Assembly (NCBI GenBank): GCA_002118135.1
Contig: BDIU01000481.1
Location: 1-25,106, forward strand
Reading direction: 5' to 3'
From: Trebouxia sp. TZW2008
Taxonomy: Eukaryota > Chlorophyta > Trebouxiophyceae > Trebouxiales > Trebouxiaceae
DNA: 25,106 nt
Made by a program: the position numbers and the translations under genes. Of this stretch, positions 9,275-20,163 are shown one piece after another (the stretch's first letter is position 1; every line of letters begins with the position of its first letter). The notes under the pieces were generated by a model. It ran no database searches, had not been told where the DNA came from, and saw only the letters and a program-made list of their open reading frames with translations.

Positions 9275-12200
9275 ATGTGGAGGCATAACACCTTGACACA
9301 GCTTCCCGAGCGAGTTGCCGCGGAGCACACCGACGCTCAGGAAGATACACCGCCCTTCGAGCTCAATACAGGCGCATCGAGCAGCTTCGTGGACATTGCA
9401 AAGGACAGGCTCACAGCAAAGTATGCAGGGGCTGGGCAGCATGGAACTGATGTCGGGGCTATACAAACCAGCCTGCCTGTACCACGGCAAGCTTTGATAT
9501 ACTATTTTGAAGTGACCGTGCAAGATAAGGGCGAGAAAGGCAGGATCACGCTGGGCTTCACTATCAAAGACTCCAAGCTGAGCAGTCAGCCAGGGTGAGC
9601 AAACACTGATCAGCCATAAGCAAAAGGCACAGCATAAGGCACACAGGCTGTCAATCATTTGTATTGTGGAGGCTTGCATTCCTAATGTTTATCCGCAATG
9701 GCTTGTTGCCCATCTTGCTGTTCAGACCTGTCAGCGGGCGTGCTTGTGAATAGCATGCAGTTGCCACTCCAGATCAGTCCTGCAAGGCTATCACACACAG
9801 GGGTGGCTGAGACATTCCTTTTGTCTCTGCAATGAAACTTTGCAATATGTCATGTCCTTGACTGCAGCTGGGAACCCAATACTTATGGCTACCACGGGGA
9901 CGATGGCCGAAAGTACTCACATCCTGGCAGCAATTTACGTGCAAACACCGGCTCAGAATATGGACCAACCTTTAGCGCAGGGGACATTGTGGGAGCAGGA
10001 CTCAATCTTGAAACACAGGAGATCTTCTTCACGTAAGCAGTCAGCTTGTGCCTCACAGCCATGATATTCCGCTGACAGATCAGGATCTGTATGCGAAGCT
10101 ATTCCACATTGCATGGCTATGCTGAGATAAAGCAGAGCAGTGCAAAACAGCAAACATGATGCCACAGGACTTCTTTATGCTGTGCTGATGTTCTTGGAAG
10201 TAATCTGACACATGATCGTCATACAGGAAGAACGGCAAGCTTTTAGGGACAGCATTCAGGAATGTACCACTACTCAGATTCTACCCCACAATCGGTATGC
10301 ACAGGTATGCACACACTTGTTTTGGCTTTTGAAATTCGCTGATTTGCTGGCCTAGATTATGACATGAGCAACCTCTTGCCAAGTTCCGCATGCAGAGTTG
10401 CATACATTGCAGTTACCTCTTGGACCTTGTCGATGTGCTGGCCTACATCTTGTTAGATGAGGACCATCCTGCCGGTTTTCACGCGCAAACTTGATGGCCT
10501 TTCCCGCCAGTCTCGTCTCCCACATGATGTATGCAAAGACACACAAAGACGCAGTGATGTCAGCAGCTGCAATTGGGAAAGAGAGGAAAAGGCAGCAATC
10601 CAGTCTATCAGCAACATGACCCTTCAGTCTTGACTTTGTTCTATGCAGTCGAAACGAAGCAGTGACCGTCAACCTTGGTGCCAGCGCTTTTGCCTTTGAC
10701 ATTCAGGTATGCTCCAGTGTCACAAGCTCACTGCAGAGCCACAGATGCTTTTGACCTTGTACAGTGACCTTTCTTTGTAACAAATGCTTTGGTTCCCCTG
10801 AAAATTGTCATCACACAGAATTGTCTTTTCCTGAGAGGTGCCATTGCAGTCAGAGTGCAGTGACTGGTTCTCAATTGCATTGTCCTTACATCGGGCATAA
10901 CTTTTCATCTAGTGTCCTGTAAGGAGAAGTTACTGTAACAAGCTGCTGCAACCCTATGCATATGCATTGACTTTGGCAGTGACTAATGCCTGCAGACACT
11001 TCTTTGCCCAAGACTTGAGTGTGCTGCTCTGCAGCTGTGCTTGTCAACCCTGACAGCAGCAATAGTTACATTGCTGTGTTGCTGGAAGCATCCGACACAG
11101 TTCAGATGACAGACAGACTCAAGCAAAAAGACTCTTGCTCATCCCGCTGACAGGCTTAGCTTGACTGTACGTGTCTGTATGAACAAGACACATGTCAACA
11201 CAGCGCAAAAAGACTGTCCTTTGCACCCTATTGGCAAGTGTCTTGCTCGCAAGCATGCGTATATAGTCAAGCTAAGCCTGTCAGCGGGAGCAGTATGTTC
11301 ATGTGGCCGGCATCAATGCGTACATAGTCTTGTTGACCGGCATTAGTGCATACATAGTCTTGTTCAGAGATGCTTGATTTATTGTACAGAAACCTTCACT
11401 CATACAAAATGCATGCCAGACAGGTTCAGCAGACTCAGCTACATATGTACTAGAGCAGTGAACTGTCTTCAACCAGGGTGAGTTTGCGCTAAACTGAATT
11501 GTTTATTTTGTGCAGAGTCAGCTGGACAAAGGCAGGCAGCAACAGCAAAATGAAGTTGAGAGGTGAGCCATTTCAGGCTCACGCATCAGTCACACCCATT
11601 GACAGCAGACGCGATGTTCAAATTGACTCGCATGGGGCTGACTCTGCATACGACAACTTTCTGCTGGTTGCTGCTAAAGCAGCTGTTCCAGGCTGCTTAG
11701 ACAGTCAGAGGCTCACGCCATGATGCTCTAGAGAAAAAAACTAATTTTTTGCTTTTCTCTTGCATGACTTGCATTGGGCATGCTTCTGCTTTATGGCTCC
11801 CAATTTTGTAACTAACATGAATGCAGTGACATGAAAGTTTGTCTCAATGCATGGCTGCGCCATTGTGTTTGATGCTATTTCGTGAGATGCAGCAGCTTCA
11901 GTGACCTGCAGTCAGCTTTAACAATAACATAATCAGAAACAGACTCCAGCATGTACTGCTAGGTGTGTGTGTGGCACAAGCTTTGTCTGGTCAGTTTTGA
12001 ATGACATAAAAATCAGCCTAGCCACCCAAACAGTACTGGCACTGCCTGCTCATGTCAAGTTGGTTGATGCGCAGTGTTTCCATCTCCCCTGGACATACAC
12101 ACCATATTGTACAAGACTACTTGCGGCATTACGGCTACGCAGACACCCTCCATGCTTTTGATCAAGCAGCAGGACTAAATGACTCTGTGGCAAGCACATC

Positions 12201-14538
12201 TGGCAGGTACATTGTATTATCTGCCTGAAGATGATGTCCCAGGCTTGTTTTTGGTCAAAATGCCAGCTTGAACGCTCAGACGTCGGCAACTCTAGCGTGA
12301 AGTGTCTGTATGAAAGTACAAGGCCCAGTACATGAGGCTTTGTATACAATCACAAAGCTACTTTGACAGTACATCTGGGTTCCTATAACCTCATGAGTGC
12401 AACTCAATTGGGACACTGGGCCTGCCTGAAAGCGACTGCCCAATCAACACTGCATTCAACAGCCAAATGTTGCCAAAACAACATCTCTTCTATGCACAGG
12501 CATGCATGGTCAGCCAGTTGCATACAAGGCATCATGGCAGTGATCAGTATTGATCACTGCTCTGGTCATGTTATGCACCCCAGGGGTTGCACAAGATTTG
12601 CTTATTCTCATGCATACTTTGACAGCTGGCGCCGGGGCTTTCATGTATGCTAATAGGGTTGAGGGCTTGACATTGATTATGCAGCTGTGCCTTGAGATGC
12701 TTTTAAATTGACAACAGTGAGCGCATTGCAGGCCTGAGAAAGAAGCACAGCAGTTAGCAACCAGGCAGAAAGTGAGGCGCGCTATCATGGCAGGCCAGGT
12801 CAGTGCAGCTCAAGACATCCTTCATCAGTCTCATCCAGATATGCTGGAATCAGTCACGCATCCCAACCTGGACGTGCTCATCTTCTTCCACTGTCTCCAC
12901 TACATAGAGCTAATCAGGTTGGAAATGCTTCATAGAAGAGACTTGTATGTAGTGCTTGTCCAGCAGAATATGCAGGACATTTGGTCTGCAAGCCTCATGC
13001 CATGACACATGCCGTGCTAGTGTATTTGCGTTCTGGTCAGATCCAGAGACTGACTCTGACATGATGTGTGGATGTGACAGCCATCAGACCGTGCGCATGT
13101 TGTTCAAATGTGCATGGAACGCATCAAGCATCCCAGATAAGCAATTACACGCACATGGACCACATCATATCTTGCAAGCTGCCATGGATGTACTTTGACT
13201 TGCAGAGAAAGGAGAATAAATGATGCAGTGCGCTTTGCTCAGGAGACTCTATCGCCGCTGCGAGGCATCATGGCGCATCGTTCCTCAGAATATGATGCCA
13301 TGCTTCATGACACTGTTGCGTTGATAGCGTATGAAGAGCCTGAGGTAGGTTGGAAGCATGCATGCCCCGCTCCTCTGCACTTCCAGCATATAGCTGTGAT
13401 GTAATAGCAGTGTAATACGTAGTGAAGCGATTCTGCCTTCTGCTTGACTACCATATCATGTTTGCAGTGTGTCACAGCTATCTGTTGACACCACACAAGC
13501 CAGGAATGCATTGACAAGCTTTGCATGTGCTTCAGTCAAACAGTTCAGCTTGCAGTCATGCAGACGGCAGGCTTTGCCGCTTTGCTGTGCCGTACATCAA
13601 GATGAGCAAGGTGTACCCAGCAGATAGCTCTGCAATCACTGAGCTGCATTGCAGCATGGATTGCGGAGTCATTGTCAAATTAAGTTGACTCCCAGGCTGC
13701 CTGCATTCACAGAGGCTCCCAGTACGACACCCAACAGCATTCTTGTCTTTTCTGTTTCCTCTTTTCTTTGAAATGATGATTTGGTATATGCAGGAGTCAC
13801 CCATGTGTCAGCTGCTGGACAATGCACAGAGGCAGGTGGTTGCTGATGTTGTCAACGCCGCATTGCTTGCTGCTGCCACAGGCAAACCCAAATGGGAAGT
13901 GAAGCCTCAGGTATGCTTCGTGTAGCAACTCAGAGATGTTCAATTACTTAGTTTGTACAAGAATATAAGTGTGTTGAGGTATGCAAACGACTTTTTGGAC
14001 ACACCAGCCCCTGATTTGCACAGTCTCTCAGGCACAAGGTTCTGCAGTACTTACTGCTGTGACGTTGACAGCAACTTCACCAATACCGTGGCTTGAGCGT
14101 CAGGAGCTGTCATGTCATGATTATATTGTCGCATGAAGCCTTTGAGGTGTTGCTGGTCAGCAGTCTGTAACAGTGATTGAGCTTCATGTTTGGCAGTGGC
14201 ATCTGCTGTGACAGTGCAGGGCCTCTCATGCACAGCTTGTTGGCTCATTGACAACCACATCTGTTAGCTTCAATGTAATGGAAGGCATGCAATGACTTAC
14301 CTGTTCAGAAATTTTCCCTTAACCCTGCGCAGCAACAAGCATTGAGAGCAGTACCTTGCTGTAAACCTTACAGCTTGCTTCTGTGTAGGCACATCTGGAG
14401 CAGATATTGCGGCAGCTGGTGGCAGTTCATATTGAAAAGCTGCATTGCAATGGTGGACAGGGGGAAGTGTTCAAGCTTCAGAAGCACATGGCAGCTCCAA
14501 AGGCAACACATGATGGTGTTGAGAGCATGGCTGCCTAA
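9275..14538 (+). CDS. RANBPM: RanBPM/RanBP9-type protein (SPRY-LisH-CTLH-CRA), ten exons
   Basis: Scaffold subunit of the CTLH/GID E3 ubiquitin ligase in yeast and animals; plants have RanBPM homologues. Exons: 9275-9594, 9868-10032, 10227-10304, 10649-10706, 11516-11562, 12075-12206, 12732-12917, 13206-13344, 13794-13910, 14389-14538. They total 1392 nt, 463 residues, every join in phase. The SPRY domain (about 70-200) shows LPVPRQALIYYFEVTVQDKG, then WEPNTYGYHGDDGRKYSHPG, then YGPTFSAGDIVGAGLN, then EIFFTKNGKLLGTAF and YPTIG. LisH (about 233-265) shows HIVQDYLRHYGYADTLHAFD. CTLH (about 272-330) shows RRAIMAGQVSAAQDILHQSH and LIFFHCLHYIELIR. CRA follows with DAVRFAQETLSPLRG and ends near LEQILRQLVAVHIEKLH. 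The ATG follows an in-frame TGA. The 46-47-nt fifth exon is assigned from phase and signals and is the least certain. Confidence 0.93.
10295..10311 (+). other. Two tandem splice donors after RanBPM exon 3
   Basis: GTATGCACAGGTATGCACA gives two near-identical donors 10 bases apart (GT at 10295 and at 10305). The second keeps frame into exon 4 and yields YPTIGMHSRNEA. The first would end the exon in phase 1 and shift frame. Confidence 0.7.
11143..11288. repeat. Perfect 24-bp inverted repeat, 146-bp foldback
   Basis: The 24 bases at 11143-11166 (CCCGCTGACAGGCTTAGC, then TTGACT) are exactly complementary to 11265-11288. CAAGACAC-type words in the loop also pair, so the stem may extend with interruptions. 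It sits in the 809-bp RanBPM intron 10707-11515, followed by a short tandem of GCATNAGTGCATACATAGTC-like units at about 11309-11365. The layout is like a small MITE or foldback element. No target-site duplication was identified. Confidence 0.8.
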
Positions 14539-15221
14539 TCCTGCTGCTGTCTTTCCCCCTTTTGTACACTAATGACACAGCGCATGTGTACTGACAGCTT
14601 TGTGAGCTTTGTTTTTAATGTACCGCTGAATGGTCTTTGCTTGCAATCTGCACTATTATGATACATATATTGTTTGCATTTGCAAGCTCCCACGTTTTGA
14701 AGTCTGTGACACATCTTGATGCTCATGCACCTGGAAGTTGAAGCCACTGAGTCTGCTCGATCCGATCCCCATGCCATTCTAGATCTGTCAATGTAGAAAC
14801 TCGCTGTGTGCTTGTTACATGCATTCCCTGCAGATTGCATGTATGAGTCGAATCCCTGGAGACTTGACATCAAATCTCTCCTTCGCCCATTAATATGGGC
14901 ATAAAGAAACTGGCATCCCTGAAGCACCCACCAAGGAGGTCTTTACACGCTGCCTGGCAAGCTCATCATGTCTGTCATGGAGTTTGACTGGTCTGCACGT
15001 ATGATTTGGTAATTCTAAAAGAGCTACTCCTGAACATACTGTATGCAATTGCACTGTTCTACCCAGCACAGCTATCAGGCACGTCAACAAATTGCCAGTG
15101 ATTTATCACTTGAGCACTAGCTTCAGACGTAAAGTGCTGAGCAGTTGCCAAATCTTGACATTTTGACACCTTCTGAACCAGAGAATAAAGCACTCAGTCC
15201 TCGCATCGCATACAATCATTA
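14539..15221. other. Convergent intergenic region between RanBPM and G-patch genes
   Basis: Both flanking genes end here. TGTAA on the - strand at 14947-14943 and 14819-14815 may serve the G-patch gene. No clear TGTAA was seen for RanBPM. Reading frames in the region have no splice or domain support. Confidence 0.4.
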
Positions 15222-18200
15222 TTAACATGCATCATCATCAGAGTCAGCATCACCAAACGCTGCTAACTTAGGCTTGGCAGCGCGAACAGGCTTTCTGCTG
15301 ATGGCTGTTGGCCGTCTCACCCCTGGACCCTGCAACAGCTCAAATTTGCTTTGTCAATTTTAGTGTTTGTAGCTGAAAATTTCCTTCAAACATGACACAG
15401 TGTAGTCATTGAGCATGCTCTGGACAGCATTTTAAGACAGTGCACAGCTCATGCTGCGTTGCTGAAGCAGGAGCAAAATAACTTGAACCACTTGCCGCGC
15501 ATCCTATGCTGAGCATGGCTGACTGACTGCAGATTACATCTTTGCACACTGACCTTGTTGGCTGTTTGTTGCTGACTGCCAATGCCGAACTGTATTGCAC
15601 CAGGTAGCTGTGGGTCTGCCTTCACTTGACCAAAATTGCTGGACTGGTGCCTGTCAGAAAGCTCCTCAACCTTGACAGCATGAACTCCGAATTGTACACC
15701 CGGCTCATGCTTGATTGGCACACTCGGTTGCTGGTGTCTGCTGTGCTCAGTACTGCTGAGTCCTGTGTTTTGACTGCTTGCAGTATGGACTTGATGCCTG
15801 TCATATGGGCTGTCCAAAGCTGAGCTTGTCTGTTGCCACTGTGCTGTGTGCCTGCTATGCTGATTTGTATGGTGACTCATTCCAGAAGCTGAGGGTAGGG
15901 GTGGCAATGGCTCAGGAGGGGGTGGGGGAGGGGGTTGGCTGGGGTCCTCTTCTTCAGGGGTTAAGGGTGGCAGTGGTGGCGGGTCTTCTGTGCTGGACAC
16001 AGGAGCTGCATGAGTTGCTGTGGCAGCAGATAAGGAAGTGGGTGCTGCAGCTGCCTGTGCCGCTTGTATTCTGAAACAACAACTGTGGTGAGACATCTCT
16101 TGGCAGAATGAACGATTTACTTGCTGAGCTATTGACAAGCATAGTGGGCAGCTTCCAAAAGCAATTAGGGCGTCGGCTCAAATGGCGAAGTGACATGCAC
16201 TACAGTTTGCAGTCTGCCAACAGGTACATTGATTGAATGGTTGTGAACGACCTATGTCATGCTGTTTGCAAAAGCTCAAAGCTTTCTGCAGCCCACTGCT
16301 GCACATGAACTGCAGATTGAGAGCCAGCAGATGAGCAGCAGAACAGCATGCCTTGCACGACTGACTTGCTGTAAAAGCGCAGGCATGCAGATTTTGCTGG
16401 GCTGAAACACATGCAGTACTTACTGTGCTTGCAGACGTGCCATCTCTTTGTCTGCGCGCTTCTTTTCTTTCCTGTCTCTGCTGCCGCGTGTGCGCTCTGC
16501 CTCATCTGTCCTCATCTCAATCAGCCTCTGCAGCAGGCGGTGAAAAAGCCAATTTCGTAAAAACACTCAGTGAACATCAACAGGAACAGCAATATAGCAT
16601 CGCAGCATGACTTTGCATACAGCTGCTGACAGAGCAGGTCACAGCAATGCGGCGCTCAGCTTGAGCGTTGACCTCAACAGTAATTGCTTCTGCTGAAGCA
16701 CTCAAGCACTTGATGTTCAGCTTGTGAGTACAACAGCAGCACTCTGCTGCATGAACCCACATGCATCTTTACATTGACAAGTCTAACCTTGATAACAGGT
16801 GGAGCCACCAAGTTGAACGACAACACAGTATCAGCTCCCTGCTGCCCACAGTTATCAAACAAGCATGCAAAACAATGCATGCATGAGATGACTTAGACAG
16901 CTTGCATGCACAGAATCAAAGCAAAAACGTGAGGCCGAGGCCCACCTTTTTATGATGATGGTCATATGAGCTGATGTGAGCCTCCATCTCAAAGGCGTTC
17001 TTGTACTGCTTGTGACAAGTCTGCGTAGCCCAATGCACTTTCAGTAACAAACACTGATAAGCACAGCTGGTCAACTCGGCACACCAACACATGAGCGCAG
17101 GGCCGTCAGCCTGACCATGCTGTCTCTCAAGAATGCCAGGCAGCATGGGCAGCTGTGTAGCATGCGTTCAAAGCAGTCAAATAGCCTCTGTCAATTGACA
17201 AACTTGTCAACGCTGGAAAGACTGATCAATGTATACGTACAGAAGCACTGTCACTTCTCATGCACATGTGTGAATTTGCAGGACCAGAAGGAAAGCAGCA
17301 TTGCCAAGATGTGCAAGACTTTGATTCAAGGAAAGGCAACTGACCTGGCAGTAGAAGGTCTGCTGGATGTTGCTGACATCCTGCTTGATCTGCTGTGCTC
17401 GCTCGGCATTCATCTGCACAGCAAGTGTGCGTGATAGACACTGCCAGGGCGCCTGGAGCCAACATGGCGTACCAGGATGATGCACTGCGCATGCTCACAA
17501 GCCTCTAAACAAAGAGATCAAGCAGGCCCAATTGTTCAACAGCAACGGCACATGCTCACAAGCCGCTGAACTAAGAAAAATGAGCAGTCCCAACATTGAC
17601 TGCCAGGAGCTTCAAGGCATCATGCAATGAGTGCACCATGCACAAACTTGTGATAGCAGGAGGGTGATCCTGTCTGTTTGGGATGCAACGCTGCATTAAG
17701 ACTGCTGCAACCGCAATCAGAGGGTTCGGTGGAATGTGAGCCAAGACTGAGACCACAGGGGATTGCTAAGTTTAGATACAGACATCCTGTCTGACACATA
17801 TGGCAAGAGTGCTGCACCATGATACAGCAATACAGAAGGCCCTCATTGGCAGTGCTATGCACAGACAACTCAGTGTTGCTGCATAAAGTCTGCTCCGCCT
17901 CTACAACTGGAGTATGCCAACTACGCTGCTTGACAAAACATCGACAACTGCATTGAGGCACAAGAAGTTTACAGTGTTTGCAACGACGACTGCAGGTGAT
18001 GGATCACCTCTCGCCTGCCTCTGCGGTCCTGATCTTCCTCTGCCTGGATTTCAACCTCCAGCTTCTTCCTGACTACATTGTCAGCAGCTGTGTAGAAGCT
18101 CTCCTGCTCAGCCTTGCCCACACCTAGACGGAGGCCTGCCTCTACTCCACCCTTTATTGGCTCAATGATGCCTACAGCAATGAACAGCTTCACACTGGTG

Positions 18201-19516
18201 GGTCGGACAATACTGGAGCCTGTCGCTGATCATGTGGTCAAACAGACGGGGACCTGCTTCTGCACCGCCCTTCACTAGCTCGGCAATGCCTGGAGCGAGA
18301 AACAGCGCCATGCCAAACGCTGCACAACATAAAGTGTGTGCTGCCAGACCTCATACTGGCAGTCTCGATGAATAACCACAGCTTGGGATTGGTGTTCTGG
18401 CAGCAGCAACCAGCAGAAACTTGACCAGTGGCAGGGCTGATGATCTGAAAGTTTTTGCCAGCCTGCAGTCTATTTTTTGTCATGCAAAAATGTGGCAACG
18501 CACTCGATCTGTCGATACGTCAGCATACCAATGACGTCTGAGGCGAGAGTGAGACTGAGACCAGGCAAGCTTTCTTACACTCAGGGATTGTCGAGATGGC
18601 GTGGAGCATTGCAGACATCGTGCTAGCAGGCATGCTCACGTGGTGAGGTCAACAGTACAGGATGCGATGCAATCAGCTGCCTTCAGCAATAGGCTTGCTG
18701 CATGCATGACGCTATGCGACGCCGCCCTGACACAGCGCAACATGCTCTGCAGCCTCTGACAAAACAGTCCCCCTGCAGTCTGTGTTCAAGACAAAGATAG
18801 TTCATCTTGGATCCCAGGCAGTTCAAAGCCATCGACCAGTCAGGGATTATGCCGTACAGAACCCTTGCATGCAATCATGCATGCATGTTGACTCAAAACA
18901 ATGCATGCTGGCTATACTTCTTTGATGCATACTGGCTTGAAATCATGCATGCTGGTTTTGAAATCATGCATGCATGTTGGCTTGAGATCATGCATGCTGG
19001 CCAAAACATGCGTGCTGCCTTGAAATCCTGCATGCATGTTCGGTTGCTGACCGTTCTCATCTCTGCCAAGCCCTGTTCCTTTCCAGCCCATCTTCTGCAG
19101 CAGTCTGTAGCCCTTGTTGTCCTCAGGAATCGCGGTGTCTGTGGACGCCATTGTCAGGCCCTCTGTATCTAGACTGTCTTGAGGCCTATGGCCTATTGGC
19201 AGGTGCCAGGGCTCAGCGTCATCATAAGACTGCTGTGCATGTGCCAGCTCAGCCTGCTCCTTCTGCATTGCAGACAATGCACAACTCAGTTACTGTAACA
19301 TGACCTCTGATAAGTCAGCCAGAAGATTGCACTGAGAGGAGTATGTGTGTGGGGCGTGCTAAACATGTTTACTGAATTCTGCAGACTGCAAGGCTTGCAC
19401 GCGCCAAGCGAAGGAGGCGTTTGCGAACTGCTGACCTGCCGGCTTGCGGAAAACTCTTCCCCTCTGCCAGCCTGTAGCCTGCTGTCGACCACGGTGAACT
19501 GAGGAAACGACTGCAT
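15222..19516 (-). CDS. G-patch and matrin/U1-type zinc-finger protein (GPATCH8-like), eight exons
   Basis: A predicted nuclear RNA-binding/splicing-related protein. G-patch domains commonly engage DEAH helicases of the spliceosome. Exons on the - strand: 19516-19436, 19262-19052, 18171-18008, 17413-17345, 17020-16946, 16527-16424, 16070-15554, 15329-15222. Total 1329 nt, 442 residues, all in phase; the ATG follows an in-frame TAG. The G-patch (about 75-116) reads NKGYRLLQKMGWKGTGLGRD, then IIEPIKGGVEAGLRLGVG. A zinc finger spans exons 4-5 with C174, C177, H190 and H196 (C-x2-C-x12-H-x5-H), ending SSYDHHHKK. A basic helix follows (RDRKEKKRADKEMARLQAQ), then a proline-rich run (about 264-294), His/Gln-rich sequence, three psi-K-x-E/D motifs and the C-terminus AAFGDADSDDDAC. 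This order matches plant G-patch/C2H2 proteins. The donor of exon 2 (GTCAGC) is weak but forced by phase. Confidence 0.9.
18195..18289 (-). repeat. Pseudo-copy of G-patch gene exon 3, upstream of the real exon
   Basis: Read on the - strand, CTCGCTCCAG at 18299-18290 acts as an acceptor for a frame starting at 18289: GIAELVKGGAEAGPRL. The real exon starting at 18171 gives GIIEPIKGGVEAGLRL in the same phase. The copy then diverges (FDHMISDRLQY) and has no in-phase donor. It is 118 bp upstream of the real acceptor. Confidence 0.8.
18865..19045. repeat. ATGCATGC-rich minisatellite next to a splice donor
   Basis: Imperfect units of about 21-24 bp, with one longer spacing, contain GAAATCATGCATGCTGG-like sequence. 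They recur from about 18939 to 19035, with looser copies upstream from 18865. The core ATGCATGCAT is self-complementary. The tract abuts the exon 2 donor of the G-patch gene at 19051. Confidence 0.75.
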
Positions 19517-20163
19517 GCTTGTTTGGGCAGTGGAGTTGACCTAAGTGCCTATTGCTCTGCCGTGATATTGTCAAGGCCGGTGACCATGAGCGCAGATAAT
19601 CGTTGATTGTCGGATTTTCTGTCGGATTGTCGGTGTCGGATTTCGTGCTGCACTGTGGTGCCGCGGTTGGCCGCAAGTGGAGGATCACTCACAACAGTCC
19701 TTTCTTGTGTCCCGGCAATACGCGTGCACCGCGACCGAGAGTGAATCACACAGCTGCTCGTCGGAGCTATCGACAATCCACTTGCACGCTATGCAAATCT
19801 TCAGATTCAGGTGGCATCAATAGATTTTGCTGCGAGCTGAGCGAAAGTTTTCTGCACGTGCACTCACGCTTGAATTTGCTCAATGCATCGTAGTCAAAGT
19901 TTGCCCATGTCACGGTTCATTTCAGCGTAAATAGATTGCCTGCGCGTTGCAAAGCATAGCATTGCTGCGTTGTGTTGACGTAAATCTCGGCATTGCCCAA
20001 GGGCGAAGTATTTCAAAAAAAGTCTGCATGCCTGGTCAACACATATAACGCAAGTAAGCAAGACGCAATTTGTACCATTCAAGGCTGCCTGCGTGGCTGA
20101 TCGCGGACATTGATTGTGCTGGCCGCGCAGCCCTGCCAGAAGGGCAGCTCTCGGGAGTGATCG
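19517..20163. promoter_or_regulatory. Divergent promoter region of G-patch and DUF4336 genes
   Basis: This is the space between start codons at 19516 (-) and 20164 (+). It is richer in CG dinucleotides than the introns by eye and holds short repeats of GTCGGATT (about 19609-19642). No TATA box or other defined promoter element was recognised. In-frame stops (TAG and TGA) precede both starts. Confidence 0.4.

Noticed and set aside
9134..9679. 181-codon frame on the - strand
   Set aside because: It lies antisense to RanBPM exon 1, which has clear SPRY sequence and correct splice sites.
17489..17594. Degenerate 60-bp tandem (CATGCTCACAAGCC..) in a G-patch intron as another shadow exon
   Set aside because: It matches no exon on the coding strand; it is a simple intronic duplication.
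19359..19688. 109-codon minus-strand frame
   Set aside because: It is in another frame over the G-patch first exon. The frame ending SASRQ joins in phase to exon 2 and has its own ATG after a stop.
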